In this document: piece by piece, positions 37,199 to 45,892 of the stretch
Layout: each line of letters opens with the position of its first letter
Numbering within the stretch: the first letter of the stretch is position 1
NCBI RefSeq assembly: GCF_002102345.1
Contig: NZ_LQPP01000036.1
Location: forward strand, 1 to 64,000
Length of the DNA stretch: 64,000 nt
Reading direction: 5' to 3'
DNA from: Mycolicibacterium peregrinum
GTDB taxonomy: Bacteria > Actinomycetota > Actinomycetes > Mycobacteriales > Mycobacteriaceae
Program-made: the position numbers and the translations under genes
The notes under the pieces: generated by a model
The model's input: the letters and a program-made list of their open reading frames with translations, nothing else
Databases searched by the model: none
Told to the model about the DNA's origin: nothing

Positions 37199-37201
37199 TA
37201 A

Positions 37202-37936
37202 TCACTTCGCGGGTCCACTGACAGCTACCTCACAGCTACGCCGCATCCGCTCCCACGGCCACGTCATCAACGCCCACACGATCAGCACGATGACGACCTC
37301 GGCCAGCAGATACACCGGCCACGGGCCCAGCACATCCAGCAGTGAGGCGGTAGGCGGCTTCCTGTTGAGGTAGCCGTAGTTGGCCCCGGTGATCGCGTTG
37401 AACGCGAAGGTGACGGCTCCCCACGCGAGCGTCGCGATGACCGCGAACCGGTAGTCACGCCACCGTGGCCGCATCCCCCGACCCCAGGTGAGATAGATGG
37501 CCGCCCACACGACGAGCACGTGGAGTGTGAAGAACGTGATGAACAGGTGATGGGGGAAGTCCGGAGCACCGTCTTTTGCCGTGCCGATGTCCGGCGTGAT
37601 CAGTGCCTGTGAACTCAGGACCAGACCCCAGAAATAGGTGAGGACGAAGGCCCAATGCCGTTGCGACCACAGGGCATACGCGGCTGCCAGTTCGGCCAGG
37701 TCGCACAACTGCAGCGGCACCGAGTTGTCGATGGTGGGGTCGGCCAGCTTGTAGGCCAACGCCACGAGAAAAGCCGCGATGAGCGCAACCGCCAGGACAC
37801 GGCTCAGGATTCGGGCCTGCGCTTGCGTCTGCCGCCGGCCGATCACGACCAGCAGCACCGCGCCGAGGGCGAACACCGCCAGCACCACCAGGTGCGACGG
37901 TCCGTACGCCGAGAACTCGCGTTGTGCACTGGACAA
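37202..37936 (-). CDS. YwaF/TIGR02206-type membrane protein
   Basis: A protein of about 244 residues with six to seven membrane segments matches the YwaF (TIGR02206) family: FSAYGPSHLVVLAVFALG at the start, then LPLQLCDLAE-like VPLQLCDLAELAAAYAL, QALITPDIG, FPHHLFITFFTLHVLVVW, and NAITGANYGYLNRKPPTASLLDVLGPWP, which is the most conserved stretch. Its function is unknown. The frame opens with an ATG at 38029, but that codon lies in the cutinase terminator. A TTG at 37936 with GGGGGAG upstream (or TTG 37945) is likelier, so the start is uncertain. Confidence 0.78.
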   Translation of the reverse strand: MSSAQREFSAYGPSHLVVLAVFALGAVLLVVIGRRQTQAQARILSRVLAVALIAAFLVALAYKLADPTIDNSVPLQLCDLAELAAAYALWSQRHWAFVLTYFWGLVLSSQALITPDIGTAKDGAPDFPHHLFITFFTLHVLVVWAAIYLTWGRGMRPRWRDYRFAVIATLAWGAVTFAFNAITGANYGYLNRKPPTASLLDVLGPWPVYLLAEVVIVLIVWALMTWPWERMRRSCEVAVSGPAK

Positions 37937-38008
37937 TTCGATCAACTCCCCCGTTTCATCGCAGGGAACGATTACCCATGATCGCAGGTGGGGACGCGTC
38001 TCTGCGCT

Positions 38009-38042
38009 GAAAAAGAAGAAGGGCCGCATCTCTGCGGCCCTT
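38009..38042 (-). terminator. Intrinsic terminator of the cutinase gene
   Basis: On the minus strand AAGGGCCGCA (38042-38033) pairs with TGCGGCCCTT (38028-38019) around a 4-base loop. It is followed by a T-rich run (complement of the A-rich 38009-38018). It begins 15 bases after the cutinase stop codon. Confidence 0.85.
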
Positions 38043-38056
38043 GCCTCGTGGTCTAC

Positions 38057-39031
38057 CTAGACCCACCCGATTCCAGCAGGCGGTGCGGAAGGCGCGGTTG
38101 TCGACGAATCCGGCCCAGGTGGCTGCGTTCCGTATCCGGGTGTCTGCGGGCTGTACCCCGGCGCTGGGGCGTACCCCGGTTGCGGACCGTGCAGCGACGT
38201 GTCCGGGCCCGAGCCCGGCAGTGGGCCGTACACCGGCGTCGGACCGGACCCCGGCAACAAGCCGAATTCAGGCAGCTGACCGTAATCCGGCAGCGCGGGA
38301 CCGTACCCGGGCAGCGACTGGCCGGACCCGGCCAGCAGCTTCGACGCGATGAATGACGCCGCCTGGGTGGTGTACACGGGGACGTAGCCCTCGGTGTGCC
38401 CGCTCCATTCGTTGCCCTGACCCTCGTGACAGATCGGATCCATGGGGTTACACAGGTCGATCGCCTTGGACCCGTACAGTGCGCTCTGGGTTGCTATCGA
38501 CTGTTTGGTTCGGGTACCGACGTCGCCGAAGGTGGTGATCGCCACGACGTTGTCGGCGTATTCACGCGGGAGCGAATCGCCCCAGGTGATGTTGCCCAGC
38601 GGGTTGCCGGCCACGATGTTGATCACACTCGCGCCCTGCGAGTATCCGCCCAGCACGATCTTGGTGTCGGGGCAGGAGGACAGCGTGGACTTGATGTGGG
38701 AAATCGCGTCTTTGGCGCCGTCGCCGCCGTGCAGCTGCAGCTTGCTGGCCTTGTAGTTGACCCCGTAACTGTCGATCTTCATGCCGGCGGTCTGCTTGCG
38801 CAGCGCATCGACGAGAGCATCGCCGACCCGGCCCATACCCGCCGGTTCATCGGTGCCACGCGCGAAGACGACCTCCGCATCGGCGCAGTCGGCGGCCGCC
38901 GCCATCGGCGACGCGGTGAGCGCGGCGAGCGGAGCTCCCGCGGTGAGAAGTGCAGCAGCGCCAAGCCCGACCCAGCGACCACCTGACCGCCCGCTGCCCT
39001 GTTGAGGGCCACGTTTGCGGTGAGAAAACAT
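38057..39031 (-). CDS. Cutinase-family secreted esterase with repetitive tail
   Basis: The 324-residue protein has a signal peptide (cleaved near MAAAADCA), then a cutinase domain with a serine-hydrolase triad: the nucleophile in GGYSQGASV, the Asp in NPMDPICHEG, and the His in GHTEGYVP. Four cysteines fit the family disulfides. Mycobacterial cutinase-like proteins hydrolyse lipid esters, phospholipids or polysorbate. After the domain comes an unusual tail of about 90 residues rich in Pro, Gly, Tyr and Ser (PGYGPALPDYG, LPGSGPTPVYGPLPGSGP), likely disordered or wall-binding. A strong intrinsic terminator follows. Confidence 0.9.
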   Translation of the reverse strand: MFSHRKRGPQQGSGRSGGRWVGLGAAALLTAGAPLAALTASPMAAAADCADAEVVFARGTDEPAGMGRVGDALVDALRKQTAGMKIDSYGVNYKASKLQLHGGDGAKDAISHIKSTLSSCPDTKIVLGGYSQGASVINIVAGNPLGNITWGDSLPREYADNVVAITTFGDVGTRTKQSIATQSALYGSKAIDLCNPMDPICHEGQGNEWSGHTEGYVPVYTTQAASFIASKLLAGSGQSLPGYGPALPDYGQLPEFGLLPGSGPTPVYGPLPGSGPDTSLHGPQPGYAPAPGYSPQTPGYGTQPPGPDSSTTAPSAPPAGIGWV

Positions 39032-39125
39032 GCCTCAATCTAACCCGTAACCAGGACGAGTGGACTCATGTGTGCGGATGGCAGGCCCCGGCTCCGTGGT
39101 GAAAGGGTGGTGGAAGAAAAAGAAA

Positions 39126-39152
39126 CAGGTCAGGGATTAGATCCCTGACCTG
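39126..39152 (-). terminator. Intrinsic terminator of tmRNA
   Basis: CAGGTCAGGGAT (39126-39137) and its exact complement ATCCCTGACCTG (39141-39152) flank a TAG loop. On the minus strand the hairpin is followed by TTTCTTTTTCTTCC. It starts ten bases after the 3' end of ssrA. Confidence 0.9.
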
Positions 39153-39161
39153 CATCTTCTC

Positions 39162-39529
39162 GGTGGAGCTGCCGGGAATTGAACCCGGGTCCTACGGCAT
39201 GTCCTCGAGGCTTCTCCGTGCGCAGTTCGCTGTGCCTCTACTCGGATCTCTCAGTCACGCGAACAAGCCGAGATGACGATCCCAGTCGCTGTTTGATGTC
39301 CCCACGGGTCCCGCGACCGAACCCGTGGGTGGGTCCCTCTAGCTGATGCCAGGGTCCGGGCCGAGGGCGCTCCCGGTCTGACAGACACGCAGTCGCTTAG
39401 GCAGCGAGTGCGTAGTCGCGCTGATTGGAATCGGCGCTTAATTGGTTGCAACGACGCTTACGGTGGTCTCTTGCCTGCACCGGCACGCTTCCCTTGATTC
39501 GATGCGCGAAGTCGAAACCGATCAGCCCC
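39162..39529 (-). ncRNA. ssrA: Transfer-messenger RNA (tmRNA)
   Basis: tmRNA rescues stalled ribosomes and tags the unfinished protein for proteolysis. The 5' end GGGGCTGATCGG pairs with CAGCTCC near the 3' end, an alanine-type acceptor with a G-U third pair. The T arm reads GGTTCAATTCC. The tag frame (39435-39397) reads ADSNQRDYALAA then TAA; M. tuberculosis has His in place of Asn. The length of about 368 bases is normal. The encoded 3' end is A-CC-G rather than A-CC-A, so the final A must come from processing. The partner gene smpB lies just upstream on the same strand. Confidence 0.96.
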
Positions 39530-39631
39530 TCGCATCCCCGCCGAATCTCGGCAGGACTGTCAATGGTACGCCAGAGCCAACGGCCAACGCCAAGTGATTA
39601 TTCCGGGGCGTTTTCGTGTCGGCCGCGGTGC

Positions 39632-40123
39632 TCAGGCCATGCCCTTGGCGCGACGGCCCAACTCCCGGGTGATCTCCCGGTCGGCGTCACGCTTGGCCAG
39701 ATCGTGGCGTTTGTCGTGCGCCTGTTTACCCCGGGCCAGCGCCAGTTCCACCTTGACCTTGCCGTCGGAGAAGTACATCGACAACGGCACGAGCGTGAGG
39801 TTGCCGTCCCGGATCTTGCCGATCAGGTTGTCGATCTGCTTGCGGTGCAACAGCAGTTTGCGGTTGCGCCGCGGCGCGTGGTTGGTCCAGGTGCCGTGGT
39901 GGTACTCGGCGATGTGCACGTTGCGCAGCCAGATCTCGCCGTCGTCGACGGTGGCGAACGCGTCGGCCAGTGAGGCCTGTCCTTCACGCAGACTCTTGAC
40001 CTCGGTACCCATGAGCGCGATGCCCGCCTCATAGGTGTCGAGGATCATGTAGTTGTGCCGCGCCTTGCGATTGCTGGCCACAATCTGCTTATTGCCGGCG
40101 GGGCTGGACTTCTTGGTCGCCAC
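39632..40123 (-). CDS. smpB: SsrA-binding protein SmpB
   Basis: SmpB binds tmRNA and takes it to stalled ribosomes. The 163-residue protein is the usual length and begins at GTG. It has NRKARHNYMILDTYEAGIAL, GTEVKSLREGQASL and YFSDGKVKVELALARGKQ, and the basic C-terminal tail KRHDLAKRDADREITRELGR that follows the mRNA channel. It is the last protein gene of the prfB-ftsX run and lies 102 bases before its RNA partner ssrA. Confidence 0.97.
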   Translation of the reverse strand: MATKKSSPAGNKQIVASNRKARHNYMILDTYEAGIALMGTEVKSLREGQASLADAFATVDDGEIWLRNVHIAEYHHGTWTNHAPRRNRKLLLHRKQIDNLIGKIRDGNLTLVPLSMYFSDGKVKVELALARGKQAHDKRHDLAKRDADREITRELGRRAKGMA

Positions 40124-40133
40124 TAGTTCACGA

Positions 40134-41030
40134 CTACCTTCGTATGTAGAGCCGCAGCGTCACGTACGCGGTAATCCCGGACATCGCCAAGCCGAGGAAC
40201 AGCATCCATGGTGCGCTGAAGTAGAGCACGTCAGCGTAGTCGACCCTGGCAATCAAATTCGACTGATAAAACTGGTCGAGCGCCTTCTCGAGGAACACCG
40301 CGCGCACCACTATCAGGCCGACGATCGCGATCACCACACCGATCAGGGCCGCGATCATCGCCTCCACGAGGAACGGCAACTGGGTGTACCAGCGGGTCGC
40401 ACCGACCAGGCGCATGATGCCGATCTCGGTGCGCCGCGTATATGCGGCCACCTGGACCATGTTGGCGATCAGCAGCACCGCACCGACCGCCTGCACCAGC
40501 GCCACCGCGAACGCGACGCTACTGAGCCCGTCGAGCACGGCGAACAACCGGTCGATCAGGTCCTTCTGGTTGAGCACGTTGAGCACACCGGGCTGACCCT
40601 GCATCGCCTTGTCAAACGCCTCGTGCTGCTCAGGATCGTTGAGCTTGACGATGAACGACGCCGGGAACGCGTCCTTGCCCGCGACATCCTTGTACTGCGG
40701 GAACTTCTTGATCGCGTCGTCGTAGGCCTGCTCGCGATTGAGGAAGCTCAGCGAGCGCACGTCGTCGCGATCGTCGATCATGCGGTACAGCGTCTTGCAC
40801 GCTTCTTCGTCGCAGTTCGGGTCGTTGGCCGAGATGTCGTCGGTCAGGAACACCTGGCTCTCGACGCGGTCCAGGTAGATGTCGCGGGACTGATCGGCCA
40901 ACCGCACCACCAGCAGACCGCCACCGAACAGGCCGATGGAGATGGCGGTGGTCAGGATCATCGCCACCGTCATCGTGACGTTGCGACGAAGTCCGGTCAG
41001 AACTTCATTGACAAGAAAGCCGAAGCGCAC
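40134..41030 (-). CDS. ftsX: Cell-division protein FtsX
   Basis: FtsX is the membrane part of the FtsEX complex, which controls peptidoglycan hydrolases during division. The 298-residue protein has a first membrane segment at about 22-45, an extracellular domain with two cysteines (DPNCDEEACKTLY) and a second set of three membrane segments after residue 165. The C-terminal part carries the FtsX permease pattern (EIGIMRLVGATRWYTQLPF). It starts at GTG immediately after the ftsE stop, and smpB begins ten bases after its own stop. Confidence 0.96.
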   Translation of the reverse strand: MRFGFLVNEVLTGLRRNVTMTVAMILTTAISIGLFGGGLLVVRLADQSRDIYLDRVESQVFLTDDISANDPNCDEEACKTLYRMIDDRDDVRSLSFLNREQAYDDAIKKFPQYKDVAGKDAFPASFIVKLNDPEQHEAFDKAMQGQPGVLNVLNQKDLIDRLFAVLDGLSSVAFAVALVQAVGAVLLIANMVQVAAYTRRTEIGIMRLVGATRWYTQLPFLVEAMIAALIGVVIAIVGLIVVRAVFLEKALDQFYQSNLIARVDYADVLYFSAPWMLFLGLAMSGITAYVTLRLYIRR

Positions 41031-41720
41031 TTAGCGATCCATTCCGTAGACGCCGCGCTGCTCATCACGGATCAGCCGGCCGAGTTCGAGTTCGACGACC
41101 CGCTGACGCATGGAGTCGACGATGTGATGGTCGTGGGTGGCCATCAGCACCGTGGTGCCGGTCCGGTTGATCCGTTCCAGCAGGTCCATGATGTCCTTGC
41201 TGGTCTCCGGATCCAAGTTTCCGGTGGGCTCGTCGGCGATCAGGACCAGTGGACGGTTGACGAAGGCCCGCGCGATGGCGACGCGCTGCTGCTCCCCACC
41301 GGACAGTTCGCTCGGCAACCGATTGGCCTTACCGGACAGGCCGACCATCTCCAGCACATCCGGGACCACCCGGTTGATCACCTCGCCGCGCTTGCCGATC
41401 ACCTCGAGCGCGAACGCCACGTTCTCGAACACTGTCTTCTGCTGCAGCAGGCGGAAGTCCTGGAATACGCAGCCGATGACCTGACGCAGGCTCGGCACGT
41501 GCCGGCCGGCGAGCTTGTTGACGTGGAACTTGGACACCCGGATGTCACCGGAGGTGGGCGTCTCGGCTGCCAGCAGCAGCCGCATGAACGTCGACTTGCC
41601 CGAACCCGACGGGCCGATCAGGAAGACGAACTCACCCTTGTCGATTTTCAACGAGACGTCATCGAGCGCTGGGCGCGCCGAAGACTTGTAGTGCTTCGTC
41701 ACGCGGTCGAGGGTGATCAT
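41031..41720 (-). CDS. ftsE: Cell-division ATP-binding protein FtsE
   Basis: FtsE is the ATPase that drives FtsX at the septum. The 229-residue ABC protein has Walker A IGPSGSGKST, the Q-loop in CVFQDFRLL, the signature LSGGEQQRVAIARA, Walker B VLIADEPTGNLDP and the switch His in MATHDHHIVD. ATG at 41720 gives the standard N-terminus MITLDRVTKHY; a GTG lies one codon upstream. It is part of the prfB-mscS-41766-ftsE-ftsX-smpB-ssrA run on the minus strand. Confidence 0.97.
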   Translation of the reverse strand: MITLDRVTKHYKSSARPALDDVSLKIDKGEFVFLIGPSGSGKSTFMRLLLAAETPTSGDIRVSKFHVNKLAGRHVPSLRQVIGCVFQDFRLLQQKTVFENVAFALEVIGKRGEVINRVVPDVLEMVGLSGKANRLPSELSGGEQQRVAIARAFVNRPLVLIADEPTGNLDPETSKDIMDLLERINRTGTTVLMATHDHHIVDSMRQRVVELELGRLIRDEQRGVYGMDR

Positions 41721-41765
41721 CACGGCACGCCAGTGTAGCGGGGCGGAAGTATCCGGCAGGTCAGG

Positions 41766-42281
41766 CTATCGGGGCAATGTCGGGGCCACCGACTCCTGGC
41801 CGGGTAGCGGCTGCTCGGCAGGCGGGGCCGGCGAGGGCCCGGGCAACACCGGCAACGTGATGGGCGGGAGCAGTCCCGGACCGTCTGGATCGAACACCGT
41901 CGTCCGCGGAGCCCCCGGTGAGGGTGTGGTGGTGGGACTGGTCGTCTCTCCGGGCACCGGCTCGGTCGGCGTCGTGGTCTCGGTCGTCGTCGGTGTGGTG
42001 GTCTCGGTCGTCTCCGGCGTCTCCGTCGGGGTCGTCGAGCGAGGGGCCTGCAGCTTGGTGCGTGGCACCCAGGTGTAGTCGGGATCGGGCACGAACCCGG
42101 GCGGGACCACCTGGGTGTCGGGCGTCTGTGGCGCGGTCTGCTTGGGCCGGTACTCCTGCTGCACCCACGACAGCGCGATGAACGCCACGATCAGCACCAC
42201 CGTCGAGGTGCGAACCCGGCCCAGCCTGCTACGCCAGAGCTTGGTGGCCGCCTCGGTCACCTTGGTGAAGTCGGGTTTCAC
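41766..42281 (-). CDS. Pro/Thr-rich single-pass membrane protein
   Basis: The 171-residue protein has a short cytoplasmic start, one membrane segment (STVVLIVAFIALSWV) and an exported tail dominated by Thr, Pro and Glu (TETPETTETTTPTTTETTTP), then PPITLPVLPGPSPAPP. It corresponds in place and make-up to the Pro-rich protein Rv3103c between mscS and ftsE of M. tuberculosis. The GTG start overlaps the mscS stop in GTGA (42281-42278). Function unknown; a wall-spanning stalk or a division accessory protein would suit its shape and place. Confidence 0.8.
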   Translation of the reverse strand: MKPDFTKVTEAATKLWRSRLGRVRTSTVVLIVAFIALSWVQQEYRPKQTAPQTPDTQVVPPGFVPDPDYTWVPRTKLQAPRSTTPTETPETTETTTPTTTETTTPTEPVPGETTSPTTTPSPGAPRTTVFDPDGPGLLPPITLPVLPGPSPAPPAEQPLPGQESVAPTLPR

Positions 42282-43255
42282 TTCTTCGACTCCTGAGCCG
42301 GTGCCGGGGGCGCCGCGACCGTCTCGGCGACCGCGGCCGGATGGATGACGTCCCCGGCCGCGGCGACCGACGCGTCTGACGACGTCACCACGCCGGCCCG
42401 GCGCAGCGCACGCACCACCCGCACCCGTAGCCGTCTGCCCACATCGAACTGTTTGCCCGGCAGGGTGCGCGCGACCATTCGCAGGTTCACGGTGTCCAGG
42501 CCGATGCTCTCCACACCCATCAGCTGCGGCTTGTCGAGCAGAAGCTTGGACAGCTCCCCGTCCTCGGCGGCTTTCTCTGCGACATCGTTGAGTACGTCGT
42601 TGACCAGGTTCAGATCTGCGCTGACCGGGACCGGGATGTCGACGACGGCGCGCGCCCAGTCCTTGGACAGGTTGAGCGCCTTGACGATCTGCCCGTTCGG
42701 CACGGTGTACATCTCACCTTCGGAGGACCGCAGCTTGGTGACCCGCAGCGTGACGTCCTCGACGGTGCCCTCGGCCTCATTGGCCGCGGCGATGGTCAGA
42801 CGGACCAGATCACCGAACCCATACTGCTTCTCGGTGATGATGAAGAAACCGGCGAGCAGATCCTGCACGATCCGTTGCGCGCCGAAACCGAGGGCGGCAC
42901 CGAGCACCGCGGCGGGCGCGACCAGAGACGCGATCGGTACCGCGAGCGCATCGGTGACCTCGACGAGCACGATGATGAACAGGACCGCCACCGAGACCCA
43001 GGAGATCACCGAGGCGACGGCCTGCCGGTGCTTGGCGCTCTCCGAGCGCACCAGCTGATCGCTCTCCTGATATTCCGCGTCGATCCGGCGCACCACCCGT
43101 TGCGCGGCCCAGTTGATGAACCGCGCGGCGAGCAGGCCGCCGATCAACAACAGGGCGATGTGCAGTCCGGTGGTCAGGATCCACACGCCGATCTCGCCGA
43201 CCCAGAAATCGTGCCAGCGGTCGGCGAGAGGAAGGGCAAGCACGGTATCAGTCAT
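42278..43255 (-). CDS. MscS-type mechanosensitive ion channel
   Basis: The protein of about 325 residues matches the small-conductance mechanosensitive channel family, which opens under membrane tension to release solutes. Three membrane segments come first. The pore helix is APAAVLGAALGFGAQRIVQDLLAGF, here cited in part, followed by the beta domain EKQYGFGDLVRL, GTVEDVTLRVTKLRSSEGE and VPNGQIVKALNLSK, which is the family signature. The C-terminus ends in an Ala/Pro-rich tail. ATG 43255 is preferred, with TTG 43261 as an alternative. It follows prfB by six bases and overlaps the Pro/Thr-rich gene. Confidence 0.9.
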   Translation of the reverse strand: MTDTVLALPLADRWHDFWVGEIGVWILTTGLHIALLLIGGLLAARFINWAAQRVVRRIDAEYQESDQLVRSESAKHRQAVASVISWVSVAVLFIIVLVEVTDALAVPIASLVAPAAVLGAALGFGAQRIVQDLLAGFFIITEKQYGFGDLVRLTIAAANEAEGTVEDVTLRVTKLRSSEGEMYTVPNGQIVKALNLSKDWARAVVDIPVPVSADLNLVNDVLNDVAEKAAEDGELSKLLLDKPQLMGVESIGLDTVNLRMVARTLPGKQFDVGRRLRVRVVRALRRAGVVTSSDASVAAAGDVIHPAAVAETVAAPPAPAQESKK

Positions 43256-43261
43256 CGTCAA

Positions 43262-44371
43262 TCAGTCGTCGTCGTCTTTTCTGTTGCGCCATCTGATCCC
43301 TGCCTCCAGGAATCCATCGATGTCTCCATCCAGCACTGTGGCCGGGTTTCCGACCTCGTACTCGGTGCGCAGATCCTTCACCATCTGATAGGGGTGCAGT
43401 ACATAGGACCGCATCTGGTTACCCCACGAGCTGCCGCCGTCGCCCTTGAGCGCATCCATCTCGGCGCGCTCCTCCAAACGCTTGCGTTCCAGCAGCCGGG
43501 CCTGGAGCACGCGCATCGCCGCGACCTTGTTCTGAAGCTGCGACTTCTCGTTCTGACAGGTCACCACGATGCCGGTGGGGATGTGGGTGAGCCGGACCGC
43601 GGAGTCGGTGGTGTTGACCGACTGCCCGCCGGGACCGCTGGAGCGGTACACGTCGACGCGTAGGTCGCCTTCGGGGATCTCGATGTGGTCCGTGGTTTCC
43701 ACCACCGGGAGCACCTCGACGTCGGCGAACGACGTCTGACGGCGGCTCTGGTTGTCGAATGGGCTGATCCGCACCAGCCGGTGGGTGCCCTGCTCCACCG
43801 AGAGGGTGCCGTAGGCGAACGGGGCGTGCACGGCGAAGGTCGCGCTCTTGATCCCGGCTTCCTCGGCGTAGGACGTGTCGAACACCTCGACCGGGTAGTC
43901 GTGCTTCTCCGCCCAGCGGATGTACATCCGCATCAGCATCTCGGCCCAGTCCGCGGCGTCGACGCCACCGGCGCCGGAGCGGATGGTGACGACGGCCTCG
44001 CGCTCGTCGTACTCACCGGAGAGCAGGGTGCGGACCTCGAGGGTCTCGATCTCCTCGCGAAGCTTGACGAGTTCGGCGTCGGCCTCGGCGACTTCTTCTT
44101 CACCACCCTCTTCGGCGGCGAGCTCGAACAGCACCGGCAGGTCGTCGACACGCTGACGCAGGTCCTGCACCCGGCGCAATTCACTCTGCGCGTGCGAGAG
44201 CTCACTGGTGACCTTCTGGGCGCGCGATTGGTCGTCCCAGAGGTTCGGATCGGAGGCCTGCTGCTCGAGCATGTCGATCCGCTGGCGCAGGCCATCGATG
44301 TCGAGCACCCGCTCCACGGTCGTGAGGGTGGTGTCGAGTGCGGCTACGGCGGCTTGGCGGTCTGGATCCAC
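43262..44371 (-). CDS. prfB: Peptide chain release factor 2
   Basis: RF2 ends translation at UGA and UAA codons. The 369-residue protein is full length. The tripeptide anticodon region reads RISPFDNQSRRQTS, with SPF as expected for RF2, and the catalytic GGQ is in SSGPGGQSVNTTDSAVRL. It starts at GTG (MDPDRQAAV). The frame is open from start to stop, so the programmed frameshift known from E. coli prfB is absent. It heads the minus-strand run to ssrA and is divergent from fprA across 150 bases. Confidence 0.97.
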   Translation of the reverse strand: MDPDRQAAVAALDTTLTTVERVLDIDGLRQRIDMLEQQASDPNLWDDQSRAQKVTSELSHAQSELRRVQDLRQRVDDLPVLFELAAEEGGEEEVAEADAELVKLREEIETLEVRTLLSGEYDEREAVVTIRSGAGGVDAADWAEMLMRMYIRWAEKHDYPVEVFDTSYAEEAGIKSATFAVHAPFAYGTLSVEQGTHRLVRISPFDNQSRRQTSFADVEVLPVVETTDHIEIPEGDLRVDVYRSSGPGGQSVNTTDSAVRLTHIPTGIVVTCQNEKSQLQNKVAAMRVLQARLLERKRLEERAEMDALKGDGGSSWGNQMRSYVLHPYQMVKDLRTEYEVGNPATVLDGDIDGFLEAGIRWRNRKDDDD

Positions 44372-44521
44372 GAATGTTCAGGGTACCCGGCGGCATTTCG
44401 GCGGCAGTTCTCTCCGACTGGCGGCAGCGCAGACGATCTGTGTTTAAAGTCGGTTGGTACCCGGCCCGGCACGCCATCGGCTGGGTCTGTGACGGTTTTT
44501 CCGCTCGTAAGAAGGCAGGGT

Positions 44522-45892
44522 ATGCGCCCATATCACGTAGCGATCGTCGGCTCCGGCCCTTCGGGATTCTTTGCTGCCGCATCGTTGCTGAAGTTCGCCG
44601 ATCTACCCGACTCCGATCGCGACGTGAGAGTCGACATGCTCGAGATGCTGCCGACCCCGTGGGGGCTGGTGCGCTCGGGGGTGGCGCCCGACCATCCGAA
44701 GATCAAGTCGATCAGCGCCCAGTTCGACAAGACCGCAGCCGATCCACGCTTCCGGTTCTTCGGAAACATCAAGGTCGGTGAACACGTCACCCCGGCCGAG
44801 TTGGCGCAACGCTACGACGCGGTCGTCTACGCCATCGGAGCGCAATCCGACCGGGCCCTGCACATCCCCGGCGAAGAGCTGCCCGGCAGCGTGGCCGCGG
44901 TCGATTTCGTCGGTTGGTACAACGCCCATCCCCATTTCGACGGCATGGCGCCCAACCTGGCGGGCGGGCGAGCCGTGGTCGTCGGCAACGGCAACGTCGC
45001 GCTGGACGTGGCGCGCATTCTGGTCAGCGACCCACAGGCCCTGGCCAACACCGACATCGCCGACCACGCGCTGGCCTCCCTGGACACCCGCGGGGTGGAA
45101 GAAGTGGTCGTGATCGGACGCCGGGGCCCGCTGCAGGCGACGTTCACCACGCTGGAACTGCGCGAGCTGGGCGACATGGAAGGTCTGGGCGACGTCGACG
45201 TCATCCTCGACCCGGCCGATTTCGCCGACATCACCGACGAAGACCTCGAAGCGGCGGGCAAGACCGTCAAACAGAACATCAGGGTGCTGCGGAAGTACGC
45301 CGGCGAGCCGCCTCAAGAATCCAAGCGGCGCATCGTGTTCCGTTTCTGCACCTCCCCCATCGAGTTGCATGGCGAGGACCGGGTCGAGTCGATTGTACTG
45401 GGCCGCAACGAACTTGTCCGCGACCCGAACGGACGCGTGGTGGCCAAGGACACCGGCGAGCGCGAGGAACTGCCGGTCCAGCTGGTGGTGCGAGCGGTCG
45501 GCTACCGCGGCGTGCCGACTCCGGGGCTGCCGTTCGACGAACGCTCCGGCACGATCCCGCATACCGACGGCCGAATCGACGGCAGCCGTAACGAATACGT
45601 GGTGGGCTGGATCAAGCGGGGACCGTCCGGGGTGATCGGCAGCAACAAGAAGGACTCGCAAGAGACCGTCGACACCCTGCTCGACGATCTTGCGACGGCC
45701 GGCGTCGACGAGCGCGGCTCAGAGTACGACGTCGAACTGGCCGAATGGCTGTTGGAACATCAACCGAAGCTCGTCACCGGTGAACACTGGCGGCTGATCG
45801 ACGCGCACGAGCGTGCCTCGGGCGAGTCGGTGGGCCGGCCCCGGGTGAAGCTGGCGAGTGTGGCCGAGCTGCTCCGGATCGCGCACGCCTGA
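44522..45892 (+). CDS. fprA: NADPH-ferredoxin reductase FprA
   Basis: FprA transfers electrons from NADPH to ferredoxins that feed cytochromes P450 and other oxygenases. The 456-residue flavoprotein, the same length as the M. tuberculosis enzyme Rv3106, resembles adrenodoxin reductase. The FAD site is IVGSGPSGFFAAASLL, followed by PTPWGLVRSGVAPDHPKIK. The NADP site is GNGNVALDVARIL with RRGPLQATFT, and the late FAD motif is VGWIKRGPSGVIGSNKKDS. AAGGCAGGG precedes the ATG. It could supply electrons for the oxygenases in this window, though that is not shown. Confidence 0.96.
   Translation: MRPYHVAIVGSGPSGFFAAASLLKFADLPDSDRDVRVDMLEMLPTPWGLVRSGVAPDHPKIKSISAQFDKTAADPRFRFFGNIKVGEHVTPAELAQRYDAVVYAIGAQSDRALHIPGEELPGSVAAVDFVGWYNAHPHFDGMAPNLAGGRAVVVGNGNVALDVARILVSDPQALANTDIADHALASLDTRGVEEVVVIGRRGPLQATFTTLELRELGDMEGLGDVDVILDPADFADITDEDLEAAGKTVKQNIRVLRKYAGEPPQESKRRIVFRFCTSPIELHGEDRVESIVLGRNELVRDPNGRVVAKDTGEREELPVQLVVRAVGYRGVPTPGLPFDERSGTIPHTDGRIDGSRNEYVVGWIKRGPSGVIGSNKKDSQETVDTLLDDLATAGVDERGSEYDVELAEWLLEHQPKLVTGEHWRLIDAHERASGESVGRPRVKLASVAELLRIAHA

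Noticed and set aside
37937..38029. ATG start at 38029 for the YwaF-like protein
   Set aside because: The codon and the next residues lie in the cutinase terminator and give an unlikely FFFF-type start; a downstream TTG with a ribosome site fits better.
40053..41738. 561-codon open frame opposite ftsX and ftsE
   Set aside because: It is antisense to two certain genes, His/Arg/Gln-rich in composition, and typical of shadow frames in G+C-rich DNA.
43262..44371. Programmed frameshift in prfB
   Set aside because: The reading frame is continuous over 369 codons, so no frameshift is needed.
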